64,000 bases of DNA from NCBI GenBank assembly GCA_023548195.1, contig JAJHZJ010000311.1, forward strand, positions 5,107,919 through 5,171,918, written 5' to 3'. Positions 22,111-37,100 of this stretch are shown in pieces (position 1 is the stretch's first letter; every line of letters starts with the position of its first letter). A program made the position numbers and the translations under genes. Below the pieces are notes generated by a model. That model made no database searches, was not told the origin of the DNA, and saw only the letters and a program-made list of their open reading frames with translations. This DNA comes from Bettongia penicillata ogilbyi (taxonomy: Eukaryota; Chordata; Mammalia; Diprotodontia; Potoroidae).

Positions 22111-25100
22111 GGGGCGTTACTTAGCTTAGCGGTATAAAAACCTCTCGTGGTCCTCAGTGTGTCAAGGTTGTTTAAGGACCGCAGACTTAGCCCATTTTAC
22201 AGATGAGGGCCCCGAGGCCCGGAGAGGAGAAGTGATCTAGGTGACAACCGAGGCCACGCGGGTATTACCGAGGGGCGGAGCAGGATCCGGACCCGGGGGC
22301 CTCGTTCTTGGGGGGCCGTGTGGACTCGGGGCCCCAGGAACTTGGAGGAGGAAAATCCTCACTAGGATGTCTAAGAATGTCCTCGTGAAGATGTCTGTAA
22401 CTAATACGGAATTCAGCTTTGAAATGGTGCCCCCAAATGTTATGTATGTGTATGTATAAACATGTAAGCATGATACATATGTGCAAAATATATAGAAATA
22501 AATTCTGAACATTTTCTGGCACATTAGGCTTGATATTTAAAAGATTGAAAATAGACCACAAATGTTCCAAATCCCTTCCTCCCTCCTTCCCGCCTTCCCC
22601 CCGAAGGGAAGGGAATAGCAGTGACACTATTCTAAAACAAAATTATTTGACTTTAATTTTTATTTGTTGGAGAAAGTTAATATGGACTATGCTCTTGAAT
22701 AAAACGTTGCTTTTATCTGGCCCAGATTCTTAACCCAAAGTTTAGAGAAGTTTAAGTTAAATTTAAAAATATATAAACTTTGTTTTAACCGCAGGAAATG
22801 AATGAAATACCCAACTGTCATTCCTCTCCTCTCCCCACCCCACATTCTGTTGCATTTAATTCCTGGAAGGATAGATGTCAATTCTCTGGCCATCCAAATT
22901 GTAGTAATACCTTTTGTTACGATAATACTCATAGGTGAATACTAGTTTCCTGTGAACTAAACGTCAGGGAAATTTTTCTCTTCAAGGAAATTTCTGAAAA
23001 GGGGGCCTTTAATCCAAATATACTGGTTTTTTAGGTCTCAGAAGTTTAAGGTGGAGGAGTTTGGTGACTAATTTTTATGTTTCCTGTATACTCCCTGACC
23101 ACTCCCAGGCAGGTACCTGTGTCATCAAAGTGTCCAGTTTTTCAACTAAGCTCTTTTGCAATATTGTATTTGGGGTAACCTACCCTAATTCTGAATTCAC
23201 CAGGAAATTCAGTTTCCATTTCCACACAGAAAGTGTTCAACGAATTTAAATATAGTAAATGTTCATTAATTGCCTAATATGTTTCTCAGTGTTCAGTTGT
23301 GTTCAAATGTGGATGTAAAGAGAGGAAATGATAGTTACCAAGTTAGTTAATTTCAAACTGATTTCTAAAGTCACTTCAAGTACTTCAAGGTTTCTTTAAC
23401 TCCAACAGATGTATCCTAATGTGCAAATAATGCGCTGAATTGTGGATCACCAAAATGGGTTGTGGAAAGACACTATAGGTTTAAGTAGGCTGCTTGTGTT
23501 TCAGAATAGGCACACCAGAATCAGAATGAAAAAGCTGGGAAAAAAGGAGAACCTGGTTATAAACTTCTACTGGTTCCCTCTCCTCTTAATCTTCTCTTCC
23601 TCATATTTTACTGCAAAGATTGAGGTCATTCCCTGAGAGCTCCTTCTCCCTTCCTCCCCATCTCACATTCCCCAGCTGCCTCCTACTCCTGTATCCTGCT
23701 CCCCTGTCTCATATGATGAGGTGGCTGTTCTTACCAAGGCAAACCACCCAGCATGCATGAGTGTTCCCTTGCCTTCCTATCTCCTCCAGCAGATGATTGG
23801 GTCTATCATCTCTGCTCTCTTGCTTATCCTGAATCTTCACTAACTTTTCCACCATGCCCCGAAATGTTCATTGGGAAAACCACACCATCCTGAAAGATCC
23901 CTGTACTGCACCTCATCACCACCCTCTGTCCTCAGACTGAAGGGTGGAACCATGAATCTCCATTTAAGGAGGGAGCCCAGGTCAGATTCTTAGTCCTCAC
24001 CTGGCTGCACTATGGGACTTCTTTGACTTTCCCATTGTGCCCCTGTGTTCCTTTCCTGGTGACAAGTCTTTCCTCCTGCTTTTCACTGTCCTTTTGTGTG
24101 TTATCTTCCCCTGTTAGACTGTAAGCTCTTTGAGGGTAGGGACTTTTTTCTTTCCCATATTTTTATCCCTGTCACTTAGCACAGTGCATACTTAAGAAGC
24201 GTTTATTGACTGTTTCTCTTTATATATTGCTGCTTCCCTGCCCAAACATGCCTACATCTCCATCCTCAAAAAACCCTCACGCCATCCTTCCATCCCACTG
24301 TCACCCTCAGTCTTTACTCCCTTTTGTAGCTAAACTCCATAAGAGGGGGTTCTACTTCCTTTCCTTTTGCTGTCTTAACTCTCTGCAGTCTGACATCTGA
24401 TCTCATTATTCCGTGAAAACTTCTCTTACCATAGTTTCCAGTGATTTTTTTCATTGTCAAATCCAGTAGTCTTTTCTTCAATCCTCATCTTTTTTATTTT
24501 TATGTGGTTTTTTATAGCGACAGTCACTCTCTTCTTGATACTCTTTTCTTGCTTCCCTGGCTTCCTTCAAGTCTCAGCTCAAATCCCACTTCCAGCAAGA
24601 AGCCTTTCCCAATTCTGCCTTAATCCTAGGGCCTTCCCTCTGGTGATTATTTCCTATTCATCCTGTACGAAGCTTGTTTGTTTATAGGTCATCTCCATTA
24701 AAACTGGGTTTATCCAGGACCAGGATTATCCTTTACCTTTCTTTGTGTGTCCTGCACTTAGCATGGGTCCTGGAACATAGCAGGCACTTGAGAAGTGTTT
24801 ATTGACTGACTGATGATGAGAAAGCTAGACTGGACTTCTGAGGAGGATTTATGAACATACAAACGATGGGGAATGAGTGGACAGCTTGTTTCAGAGAGCT
24901 GATAGCGGACCATTGTGAGCCATGGGAACAATAGATGAATTTCAAACAAAAATTGATAATTGACTTTTAGAGTTTTTGTCCTTTCTTTTTGTTTTAAATG
25001 TCCTAGGTGGTAGACTTTGGTACAATACTACTCTTTATTTGCTCTTCCTCTTCACCCTTTGAAAACAGGACTGGTTCAAGTATTAGCCCATTTGACTTTT

Positions 25101-28100
25101 CCCTAACTTAAGAGTATTGTCCTGCTTTTAACAATTCTTTAAAAAATAAAATTTTATTTAAAATAATATATTTTTATTTATTATTTGTTTTTATATCATT
25201 TATGTTTCCCACTGTGTTCTTCCCTTTTTCCCATGCCGGTGAAGCATTCCTTATAATAAAGTATGAAAAAGGAAGAAGAAAAAAAAAGCTTAGAACATTA
25301 AACAACACATCAAATAAATCTGATATTATATGCAGTGGAGCACATCCACAGTTCCTGCTTCCACGATAGATTGAAGGAAGATGCCTTCTCATATCTGGTC
25401 TTTGGGGTCAAGTTTGCTCATCATCCCAGAGCATTCTATTTCTGTTTATATTCTTGGAGTCGTATATATTTTCTTGGTTCTGCTTACTTTGTTTTAGTGT
25501 ACATTATTTTTGGTGCTTTATATTTGTCATGTTAATTATTTCTTCCAGCACAGTAATGCCACTGTATTCATACACCACAATTTGTTTACTCATCTCTGCA
25601 ATTACTTGCTACCTACTTAGTCCCAGTTCTTTGCTATCACAAAAAGTGTTGCTATAAATATTTTGGTACACATAGGACCTCTCTTTTTGTCATTGTCCTC
25701 CTTTGGGTACATCCCTGGCAGTGAAATCATTGGGTCAAAGGGTATGACCCTGTTAGTAATTGTCTTTGCATAATTCTAGCTTTCCAGAAAGATTGTATCC
25801 ATTTATAACCCCACCAAGAAAGCATTAGGGTGCCTGTTTTTCAACTGCTCCTTCACCAGTGACTGTTCTCATCTTTGACAAAATGCTGGGTGTGAGATGT
25901 AACCTCAGGGCTATTTAAAAAAAAATCTGTTGTCTTTTAATTTTTAAAAATAGTATTTTTCCCAGTTACATGTAAAGATAATTGTTGGCATTCATTAAAA
26001 AAAATTTTTTTAAGTTCCAAATTTTCTTTCTACTTCCTTTAATTCCCCTCCTCCCTGAGATAGTACTTAATTTGATAGAGGTTATAAATATACAATCATG
26101 CAAAACATTTCCATATTAGTCATATTGTGAAAGAAGACCCAGACCAAAAGAAAAAGAACCATGAGAAAAATCAGGTGAAAAGTAGTATGCTTTGATCTGT
26201 ATTCAGACTCCATTAGTTTTTCTCTGGATGTGGATGACTTTTCCATCATGAATCCTTTGGAATTGACTTGGATGGTTGTATTGCTGAGAATAGCCAAGTC
26301 ATTCACAGTCGTTCATTGTACAGTATTGCTGTTACTGTGTATAATGTTCTCTTGGTTCTCCTCACTTCTTTCTGGATCAGTTTGTTTAAGTCTATCCAGG
26401 TTTTTCTGAAATAATCCTGCTCATCATTTCTTGCAGCACAATGGAATTCCATTACAATCATACACCATAGTCTTTTAAGAATAAATTGTTTAAACTTGGT
26501 GCCTTCATATCCTTGCCTTTCACTCTCTTTTAAACCCTCACATTTCCAGCCTCATTCAACTGAAACTGCCTTCTCCAGGGTTATCAGTGACCTCTTAAGA
26601 GCCAAATCTAATGACCTTTTCCAGTCTTCATCCTTTTTGACCACTCTAGCATTTGATCCTGTTGATACCTTTGTCTTCCTTGATATTCTTTTCCTTTCTG
26701 AGTTTTCTTGACACTGCTCTTTGTTGGTTCTCCTCCTGCTTTATGACCACTCTTTCTTAGTTTCATTTGCTAGATCTTTATTCTAGCTGTGCTCACTGTG
26801 GGGATACTCCCTAGGCTCTATCTTGGCCTGTCTTCTCCCTTTGAGCTTTCCCTTGGTGACCTTATCTGCTCCAGTGTGTTCAGTTATCATCTCCATATGG
26901 ATAACTGCTAGATATATATAACTCACTTGCTTCTGTCCTATGTTGTGAACCGCCTCTTGCACATTTCAAATTGGATGTTCTGTAGTCATCTCAAACTCAG
27001 TATGTCCAGAATAGAACTTACTTACTATCTTCCTGCCCACTCCTCTTCTGAAATTTGCAATTAGCACCACCACCCTTCTGGTCACCTATCAACCTTGGTA
27101 TCATTTCTGGCTCCTCACTCTCCTTTATATAACCAATGAGTTGGCAGATCTTATCTCTGTTTCCATAATATATCTCCTATATGTTTCTTCCTCACTCATC
27201 TATATCTCCCCTATTTCAGGGCCTTCTCATCCCTCAGCGGTGTTATTGCTACATCTTTCTGCCTAACTTCCCTGCCTCAAATCTCTCCTCACTCCACTCC
27301 ATTCCCTCCTAGCTGCCAGTGATTTTCTAAAAATCCAAGTTTGATTATGTGATACCACCTTCTCCCGTTGACAAAGGAAACTTCAATGGCTCCCTGTTGC
27401 CTCTAGGATAAAATATGAACTCCTCTGCCTGGCATTTACAACTTTCCCTAGCTTTCTGGAGTTCTTACACAATAGTCCCTTCCAGGTAATCTCCTGTGCT
27501 GCCTTACTGGCCGCTTGCTTTTCTTCACATATTATACTCCCTCTACCCACTCTGTGCTTTGCACTGGCTGTCCCTGGAATGCTCATGCTCCTTGTTTGGC
27601 TTCTAATCCCTGGCTTCCTCCAATAATCACATCAAGCACTACCCTCTTTAGACCAGGGACTGTTGTTGCTTTTTTCTTTATATGTCCAGTGTTTAGCATA
27701 GTGTCGGGCACATAGCGTTTAATAAATGCTGGTTTATTTATTGCTTGATTACGGGAAGGTTAAACCAGCGTTCTTCTGGGTGAACTGGAGATTCCTGTGC
27801 CTATTATTTTGCTTCCCCCTACAGTACAATACAAAGTGGGGTGATGCTATAGACGCAACAGTGTTGTACTTGGCGTTGGCTAGATTTGTATTAGTCAAGA
27901 GTCTAGATTTGGTGCCTTTCTTTAAAAAGGAATGTGAACAAACAGGCTTGTCTAGAGAAAAGCCTATAAATGTTTAAATTTGGATTTAATGAAATTTAAA
28001 TGAAAAGAGTTAGGTTTGTGTGAGTTACTGCTGTGTTCACAGTATCTGAGGAGTTAACAGAGGGAGAGTGGGAGGAAGGAATGGGAGGAAAAGCATAAGG

Positions 28101-31100
28101 AGACAGAGATAGGGAATAGCTCAGGGCAGGCCATGAGAGTCAGAAAGAATAAAGAACAGTTTATCTGTTTATATAAATAGATGGCTCTTTAGTGGAAGAT
28201 GGCTCTCTACTAGCTGCTTCTGAAGTCAAAGGTCAGAAATAAGTGCCAATTTTTTTTTTTTGAGAGAGAGGAAGAGTAAAATGTTTTACAATTATGTAAG
28301 TTTGGAAGGAGTGAACCTGTAGATGGTTTAAAAAGATACTAGAATCGATTTCATTTTAGGGTTCCATTCAGAATTATTGTTTTTCCATTATGGCTTTTAT
28401 GACTATGACTTATTAGCTGTCTGATAAAGAACAGTCAGAATAAATTCTGTGTATGACATTTTGAAGAGATCTTTCTGTTCTTAGTTTGTAGACTTTTTCT
28501 CAAGATAGTGGTGTCAATGGAGGTGACTGGAGTTTTCATATGAAAATGTAATTGTATTATATTTGGATGAAAATCCTTTCTTCATTAGAAGCTGACACAT
28601 TCTAATGTTCCCTTTTGAGTTAGGACTGCGTGTATCTGTTTGTTTCTGCTCAGTTTAGCTACAAGTCTATATTCTAGTCAGTAGCCAGATTTTGCATTTT
28701 TAGTTCAGCATATGGTTCATTGTTTAAACTTGCAGTGGTGATAAAGTATACTCATGGGTTACAATATTGCTCCACACCCCATTTCATGAGAGGACAAATC
28801 ATTGCTTTATGTTTTTATCAAGAGCCTTAATAATCAGATCATCCATTTTGAGCTGAAAGGTGGCTTGGAGCTCTTCTAGTCAAACCCTTTCATTTTACAG
28901 GTAAGGAGACTGAGGCACAGACATGTCAAGAAACTGGCCCAGGCTTACAAGGTCCTAAGTGGCAAAATGGGGTTACATTTTTTTCTCTTTATTGAATTAT
29001 TAATAGGAGCCTTTGCTTGTATCTGTTCTTTTCCCAGATAAATATATTTATAAATATTTTGGCTTCCTTTATTTAGGTGTGTATACAGTCCTTTCATTGG
29101 AGATTAAAGCAGATGCCCATGTTCAAGGTTATATTGGAGAAAGTATCAAGCTGAAATGCACCTTCAGGTCATCTTCTCCTGTCTCTGACAAGCTCACAAT
29201 AGATTGGACTTATCGACCGCCTACCAGCAGTCGCACAGAGACAGTAAGTTGTTTTGGGACAGTCTAATGGAGCTTTAAACAAGACAGACCAACCTTGAAC
29301 TTTCTCCTTTTGGAATGAGCATATCAGTAAGAAAATAACTACGTAATTTATTTCAGGGGATAAGCTACCTTTTGATGTATCATTCACCTTATTTTCCTTC
29401 TTGAACTTGAGGAGTCTTGCAGATAAGTATTAGAGACTCCTAGAAAATGTGATACCCATTTTTTTTTGCTCTTTATTTCATGATTTCATAACTTCACTTT
29501 CAGATTTAATTTAATATACTTAAAGGGTGCTATCTGGGTTGTTGGATAGAAACAAGCTAATTTAAAGAGAATTCATTCTGTAGCTCTAACTAAAGATGTT
29601 CCATTTTCTGTCAAAGCTATATACCTTTTCTGCTACCTTTAGTTGTCTCATGTGGGCAGATCTGTTTGTATGACTCTGTTAAATGTGTTCTCTGATCCTT
29701 GCCCTGTGGGCTGATCTTGGCACTTTCTCCCAGTGTGTACAGCATTGATTTACATTGCTTTACACATTCTCCTTTGAAGAGAATGAGTAGCAGCATATAT
29801 ATAGCTCAATTTGGTAGGTGCTGTTGGTGGCAGATGGTTTTGTAATTTGGGTTGTTTAATGAACTCTAGTTATATGTATGTAATTTACATATGTCTGAAT
29901 CCCATTGTAATTGAAGATAGTAATGCCATAAAACTTCCTCTTTGTGCTTTCAGCAGTATCCTTAACTTATGACAGGCAGGAATATTAACTTTGCAGCTAT
30001 ATGTAAAACAGTTCTTTTTTAAAATGCCCCAGATTTGCTCATCCTCCTTTCTTTACTGTTAGGGCTTTTGCTCTTACTTTAGTTTAAAACCATAAGCTTT
30101 AGGAATTACTCTAGGAGTCATATCTACCTGCTGCATGAAAAATCGATGTTCAGTGAAAGAAGTTAGGTAACATTTGTGATCTCTTTTTTTATTCAAACTT
30201 CAAATAATTCAGAATGATACATTCTTCACACCTTCTGGTCAGGAGGCTGTGAAGGGTTTCATTTAGTTGCACCATCTTAACCAAAAATAGGGTATCACTG
30301 GGGAGCTCCCTCAGGGTCAGAAATTTTTTTTCAATTTTTATTTTTTTCAATTACATGTAAACAAAAATTTTAACATTTGTTTTAAAAAATTTCCGAGTTC
30401 TATATTCTCTTTCTACCAGCCTTCTTTCCATCCTTCTTGAGAAGGCAAGCAATTTGATATAGATTATATATGTTCAGTTATGCAAAACATTTCCATATTA
30501 GCCATATTGCAAAGGAAAAAGCAGACAAAGAACCAAGAATAATAAAGAGAGCAAAAAAAGTATGTTGCAGTTTACATTTAGATTCCATCATTTCAGTTCT
30601 CCATCAGTTCTTTCTCTGGGAATGGACAGCATTTTTCATCATAAGTCCTTTGGAACTGTCTTAGATCATTGTATTGCTGAGAATAGCTAACTCATTCCAT
30701 TGTTCTTCATATATAATATTCCTGTTACTGTGTGAAATGTTCTTCTTGTTCTACTTACTTCATATTGTATTCAGTTCATGTAAGTCTTTCTAGGTTTTTC
30801 TGAAAGCATCCTACTTATCATTTCTTATAGGTCAGTAGTATTCCATCACAGTCATATGCCACAACTTATTTAGCTGTTCCCCATTTGATGGATATACCTT
30901 CAATTTCCAATTCTTTGCCACCACTAAAATTGCTGCTATAAATATTTTTGTGCATGTAGATCCTTTTCCTTTTTGTTTGATCTCTTTGGGGAAGAGACCT
31001 ACTGGGGCAAAGGGTATGCACAGTTTTACAGTCCCTTGGGCATAGTTCCAAATTGTTCTCCAGAATGGTTGGATCAGTTCACAACTCCACGAACAGTCTA

Positions 31101-34100
31101 TTAGTGTCCCAGTTTTTTCACATCCCCTCTAATATTTGTCATTTTTCTGTCATTAGCCATTCTGCTAGGTATAAGGTGGTACCTCAGAGTTGTTTTAATT
31201 TGCACTTCTCTAATCAGTAGTGATTTAGAGCATTTTTTTATATGACTATAGATATCTTTTATTTCTTTGTCTGAAAACTGCCTGTTCATAGCCTTTGACC
31301 ATTTATCAATTGAGGAATGACTTATATTCTTATAAATTTTACTCAGTTTTCTATATATTTGAGAAGTGAGACATTTATCAGAGAGATTTGCTATAAATGT
31401 CCCCCCAGTTTCCTGCTTTCCTTCTAATCTTGGCTGCATTGGTTTTGTTTATGCAAACCCTTTTAATTTAATGTAATCCAGCTTGTCCATTTTACCTCCT
31501 GTAATGCTCTCTTTTGCGTATTTTGTCCTATTCTGACCCTCTGGATAAGTGGGTGGGGAGGTGCGACTGGTTCAGAAAATCTTAAATGAAAACAGTAGAC
31601 CTCACATAGTGCTGTTCTTCAAAGAGAGTTTGTTAAAGCTGGAATTAATGGAATTAATGACTAGGAATCAGCAAATTATTATTTGGAAAAGAGGAGGTGG
31701 CTACATCCCATGAGTAAAACTGAAGCAGTAATGTTTTGTTAGGATTTAGTCAGTCTTATTATTGAGCAAAGTAAGAAGTTGTGCCTGTCACCTCACTCAG
31801 AGGCTTATGTGAATATCAACGTTTCAGTATTCTGGTGGAACACAGAGTAGGCTGTGCTGAAAATCAGTCCCTGATTTCCATGTGCACTCTTTGACTGAAC
31901 ATTCTCATCCAAGTGGCTTTCTTCTTGTTAGTTTGGTAGTTGAGGACTACTGGGATTTTTGAGTGGGAAGGCAACTTGCCATCAGATAAGCAAATGAATA
32001 AGTATGCACCTTATACAAGAGTGCAGTCATTGCATGAGTAACATTGGCCCAGCCCAACGTAGGTCGGTACATTGGGTTGATATTCCTGTTTGCTAAGTCT
32101 GAAGTATAAGGGTTTAGTTAAGGAAGCAGTTAGTGAACATCAGCTGTGTGCCTTACATTAATTTCCATGTCATATAATAGGAAGGATTGTTACATATTAT
32201 TATACCTACTGATGTAGTTAAATAGGACAGGAGAGAAGTGGAAATTTAAAATACTATTTTAGGATTTCAGAGAAAGTTGTTGAGTGAGTAGTGATTTAGA
32301 ACTCTTAGATGCTGTCCTTGATTGTTTTTATTGACTTGGTCAGTTGTCTTGGCTGTCTTTCCTCATCTGTAATAAAATAATGTTTACATTAAGAGCATTT
32401 AGGGAGTTGTGGTGGTAGAAAGCTTGCTGCATCTATGCTGTATTTTTTCTTTTTAATTTGCTTAACACTTCCTAAATTGATATTTTTTCTCATTTTTTTC
32501 CTTTCTTAGATTTTTCATTATCAATCTTTCCAGTACCCAACTGTATCAGGCACATTCCGTGACCGAATATTTTGGGTTGGGGATGTGTACCGAGGAGATG
32601 CGTCCATTAGCATAAGCAACCCAACCATAAGAGACAATGGAACATTCAGCTGCACTGTGAAGAATCCACCAGATGTCCACCACAATATTCCCCTGACAGA
32701 GCTGGTAGTCACTGAAAGGGGTAAGAGGGTTGCAAAAAGCTTTTGTCACTTCCAGTGAAGTGATACCTGCTTTTCTAGATCAGCCTGGTTAGAAGCCTTT
32801 TTTATAAGTTCCTTGGGTAATTGGGTAATTTGGGGCCAAATAAATTTCTTTTCTATTTAGATTCATCTTCTGGAGGTAATGGTGTATTTTTAATTTATAA
32901 GCAAAAATCACCTTTTCGGTTAATGGCTTTATTTATTTATTTCTTGATTGATTGATTGGACCTAGGACTGCATTGGGCAGTTAGGTGGTGCTGTGGATAG
33001 AGTACTGGGCCTGGAGTCCGGAAGACTTGTCTTCCTGAGTTCAAATCTGGCCTCAGACACTTCCTAGCTGTGTGACCTTGGGCAAGTCACTTAACCCAGT
33101 TTGCCTTATTTCCTCATCTGTAAAATGAGCTGGAGAAGGAAATAGCAAACCACTCCAGTGTCTTTGCCAAGAAAACCCCAAAGGGGGTCACAAGAAGTAA
33201 GATGTGAATGAAAAATGACTAGGACAACTGCAACAAAACAATCTCCTCTATGCTGGGAGCTCTCTGGACTAACTTCTTCTATCAATGCAGATCTCCACTT
33301 ACTCTGCAAGTTATAGTCTTAGAAACTGGCCTGGTGCCCTTTCTGAGAGGTTAACACTTGCTCAGCTTCACACAGCCACTGTGTCCTGCAGAGTCAGAAT
33401 TGGAATTCAGGTCTCTCTGACACTGAAGCCAACTCTCTATCCACTACACCATCCTGCTTCAGCCTCCTTTTACATCGAAATGAATATGTCTTATGGAACA
33501 GACAGGCTGCATCCTCCATGACTGGATGTTCTTTGTGGTTCAGGCCAACACCTACCTCCTAGGATTCTGAGAAAAGTACCTATAAACTTTAAAGCAATAA
33601 TCAGATCTGAGTTGGAATAAAGGCTATGGCAACTGCTGTGACTAGGACTCAGCAAGTCCTAGGGATTTGACCGAGGTACTGGTTGGGATTAGTTTAAATT
33701 AATTGCCTTGTCCGGAATCACACAGCTAACGAATGTCTGAGGTTAGATTTGGAGCTATATCTTTGTGACCCCAAGCTGAGCACTTTATCTTTACTAGGCT
33801 TAGGCTGTCTCTTCTAGATAGTTATGTAAATATGACCTTTTACTGTTGATAGTCTGGCTTCTCCGTCGTGTTCTTCTCTGCCAGATAGGGTTCTTTGCTT
33901 GTGGAGGGAGGTAGAGTCTGGGCACTTCTCCTCTGGGGATGGAAGTCCTTTCTTTCCTAGTGGCCAGCTAGGAGTTATTTACTATGGAAAAAAATGAATT
34001 CTGTATTCTGAGCCTGAATAGTCAAAGGATTGATACTAGTGTTTTTGTGAGGAAGGTGCTTTGTAAACCTCAAAGTGCTCTCTAAGAAAGTGTTGTTCCT

Positions 34101-37100
34101 TCCCACTTGTTTTCATATCATGTCATTATCTGACGACTGTTGTTGATTGACTTCTCTGGAACTAGAGTGAATTTGAACAGTTTCAGGGTTTCAGTGTGTT
34201 TCCGCTTCAAGGACAATTAATGAGTGAATAAAAAACATTTTGTAGTGCTTGTTGTGTGCCAGACATTTTGCTAGGTGCTGAGGATAGAAATACAAGAGAT
34301 TATTCCTGTTCTCATGAGCCTTACATTTTAAAAGGGAGAGAAAACTAATAGGGGAGAGATGTCATGATCAGGAGGCTGAGATCAGCAAGAAATAATAAGC
34401 TCTACTTACCGGAGTTGGAGCTGGATCCTCTAGTTCAAGGGTGGGGAACCTGCAGCCTCCAGGCCACGTGTGGCCTTCTGGGTCCTTGGGGGTGGCCTTT
34501 TGACTGAGTCCAAGTTTCACCGAACTGATCCCTTTATTAAGGAGATTTGTTCTGTGAAGTTTGGATTCAGTCAAAGCGTCACACCTGAAGACCTGGAGGG
34601 ACGCATGTGGCTTTGTGTGACCTTGCGGCTGCAGGTTCCCTACCCTTGATCTACTCTGACCATTTTATTTTACAAACTGAAACTGAAAACAAGTTAGTGA
34701 ATGTTAATAACAGACCCTTGTTGTAAAATGTTTAACTTATTTTGCATACATTATCTCGTTTGCTCCTTGTAGCAACCCTGTAACACAGGTGTTAAGAATA
34801 TTAATATTTTGCAGAGGTCCAGAGAGAGTTAATTAACCAAAATTTACGTTACTGTAATCAGTCTATTATATTAAGAGATACATAAAAGTACATAGTTAAG
34901 GAAAGCCCCTCCCCCCATTAAAATGTATTATTTAGAATTTTCATTATCTTCCAAATTCAGTAAAGCCAATGGGAATAACATTCTGATGCTTTTCTTATTC
35001 TTGAAGACTCAGTCACTTGTGGTCCTTTTGCCCAGGTTTTGCCATCCAGCTCACTTCTGCCGCCCTGCTCTCCATTCTGGTCTTCATTCCTTCAGCTGTG
35101 GTGGTTACCCTGCTCTTGGTGAGAATGGGCAGGAAGTCTGCTGGGCTCAAGAAGAAGGGCAAATCTGGCTACAAGAAATCATCTATTGAAGTTTCAGATG
35201 AGTAAGTTTGCCTGGAGTCGAGACACCTTGCCTTTTATTTGTCCTGCTTAGTGGGGAATATTCAATAACCCAAGCCTTCAGTAGCTCTTTCTTGCTCCCA
35301 GACTTGGTTCACTTATGCTAGTGAAGCTTCATTTTAAAGTTTCTTTTTATTCTGGTGCTGATGATAGTTGTGAAAAGGCCTTTCATAGGGATGGTTAAAA
35401 ATGAAGTTTATGTGTCCTGGTTTGGTTTGGTTTTTTAGAAGATATTTGGGGTGGTTAGGGTGTTTCCTGAAGTCAAGGTCTGACCATGTTGCCCTTCTCT
35501 CCCTACTCATTAAACTCCCTGTGGCTCCCTGTCACTTCCAGGATCAAATTCTCTGTTTGGCATTCAAAGCCCTTCATAACCTTGCTCCCTCCTACCTTCC
35601 CAGTCTTCTTACGTCTTAGTGCCCAACACATACCCTTCAGTCCACTAACACTGACCATTTGACTATTCCACAAGCGAGACACTTCATCTCTTGGTTCTAG
35701 GCATGTCCTTATGCTGGGAATCCTCTCCCTCCTTCACTCTGCTTATTGACTTCCCTGCTAACTTCCTTTAAGTCTCAACTAAATGTTAATTGATAATTGA
35801 CTAGAGTTGGGAACTGTTTATAGACAGAAATAGTTTTTTCCTAGTCCCATGTTTTGGTAACCAGTGGCATAAAAGATAAGCTATTGACTATAAAGTCTAA
35901 ATTAGAAAGCTCTATTTAAAAAACAGAATAAAATGATTAATTTAATAACAGGAAAATCACCTGGTTAAACTTTTTTCCTCCTGGAACTGTTGATGTGATT
36001 GATGTAGAGCTACAGAAAGAGAGTGGGAAGAGAAAATCTTTATATATTTTTTTCAAGATCTCCATTTTTCTCCTGTTTACTTCCCTTGAGCACCGTTCTC
36101 CCACCCCCTTTCATAAGTTATACAGTCTTGTCAGTTCAATTCCTCACCTCCCATCTGTCCTCTTCTCTGTGCTACCGTTGCACCTATTCTAGTTGAGGCC
36201 CTCATCACCTCCTGAACTGTTATTGTTGCAGCCTACTCATGAGGTAGCCTCGGGGAGTCCAGCCAAACTGACCTCCTTGTTTCCTGTCCATGGCATTCGA
36301 CCGTTCTCCTTTGTACCTTTGCTCAGGTTTTCTCCTCTACTAGAAATAATCTCTCCCCAGTTCCTGCCCTTGGAACTTCAGCCATCCTCTCCTTCTAGAG
36401 GCCTTGTCTGATGCCCCCATTTGTTACTGCTTCCCCATCACTGGTTTTTACTATCTTGTGTTTACTTATGTGATAAAGGGATCTTGTGTCTCTTTACTAC
36501 AAAGGGCCACTTTTATATATTTGTCTCAAATGTCTAGAAGTGTTTAGTACCCCATAATAAAAGAGTTGGTTTATTGAACTTACAAGTTCATATAAGGACA
36601 TAAGAATAGAATGGAGTAAGCATTTATTGACATGTGCTATACTAATATTACAAATAATACTACAAATATTATCTCATTTGCTCCTCTCAACCTTTCAAGG
36701 TTTTTATTGCTATTTTTATCCTCATTTTAAAGTTAAGGAAACTGAGGCAGATAGAGATAAAGTGACTTGCGGGGGAGTGGGGTGCATGTTGCAAAGAGGT
36801 GACTGAGTCTAGATATGTACTCAGGCCTTCCTGACTCCAGGCACAGCCCTTTATCCGCTGTACCACCTAGTTGCCATAAAAATGTTTTAATAAGAGTTTG
36901 TTAACCAATAGTGCTCAGTGCTGTGCACACTTATTACAGATATCAACTCATTTGACCTTCATGACAACTTTTGTGATATAGGTGCTATTATTATGCTTAT
37001 TTTTCAGTTGAGGAAACTGAGGCAAACAGCTTAAATGACTTCCCCAAGGGCACATAGACTCAATTTGAATTCAGGTTTTCCTGACTCCAGGCCTAGTGCT

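Noticed and set aside
21108..22137. Many long overlapping open frames on both strands in the CpG island
   Set aside because: GC-rich sequence has few stop codons. The frames overlap each other on both strands and lack domain features; only the 73-base MPZL3 exon 1 is supported.
32966..33235. True tRNA gene at the SINE heads
   Set aside because: The A/B-box-like head is followed by the CORE-like body and LINE-type tail, and seven related copies occur; no cloverleaf could be formed by eye.
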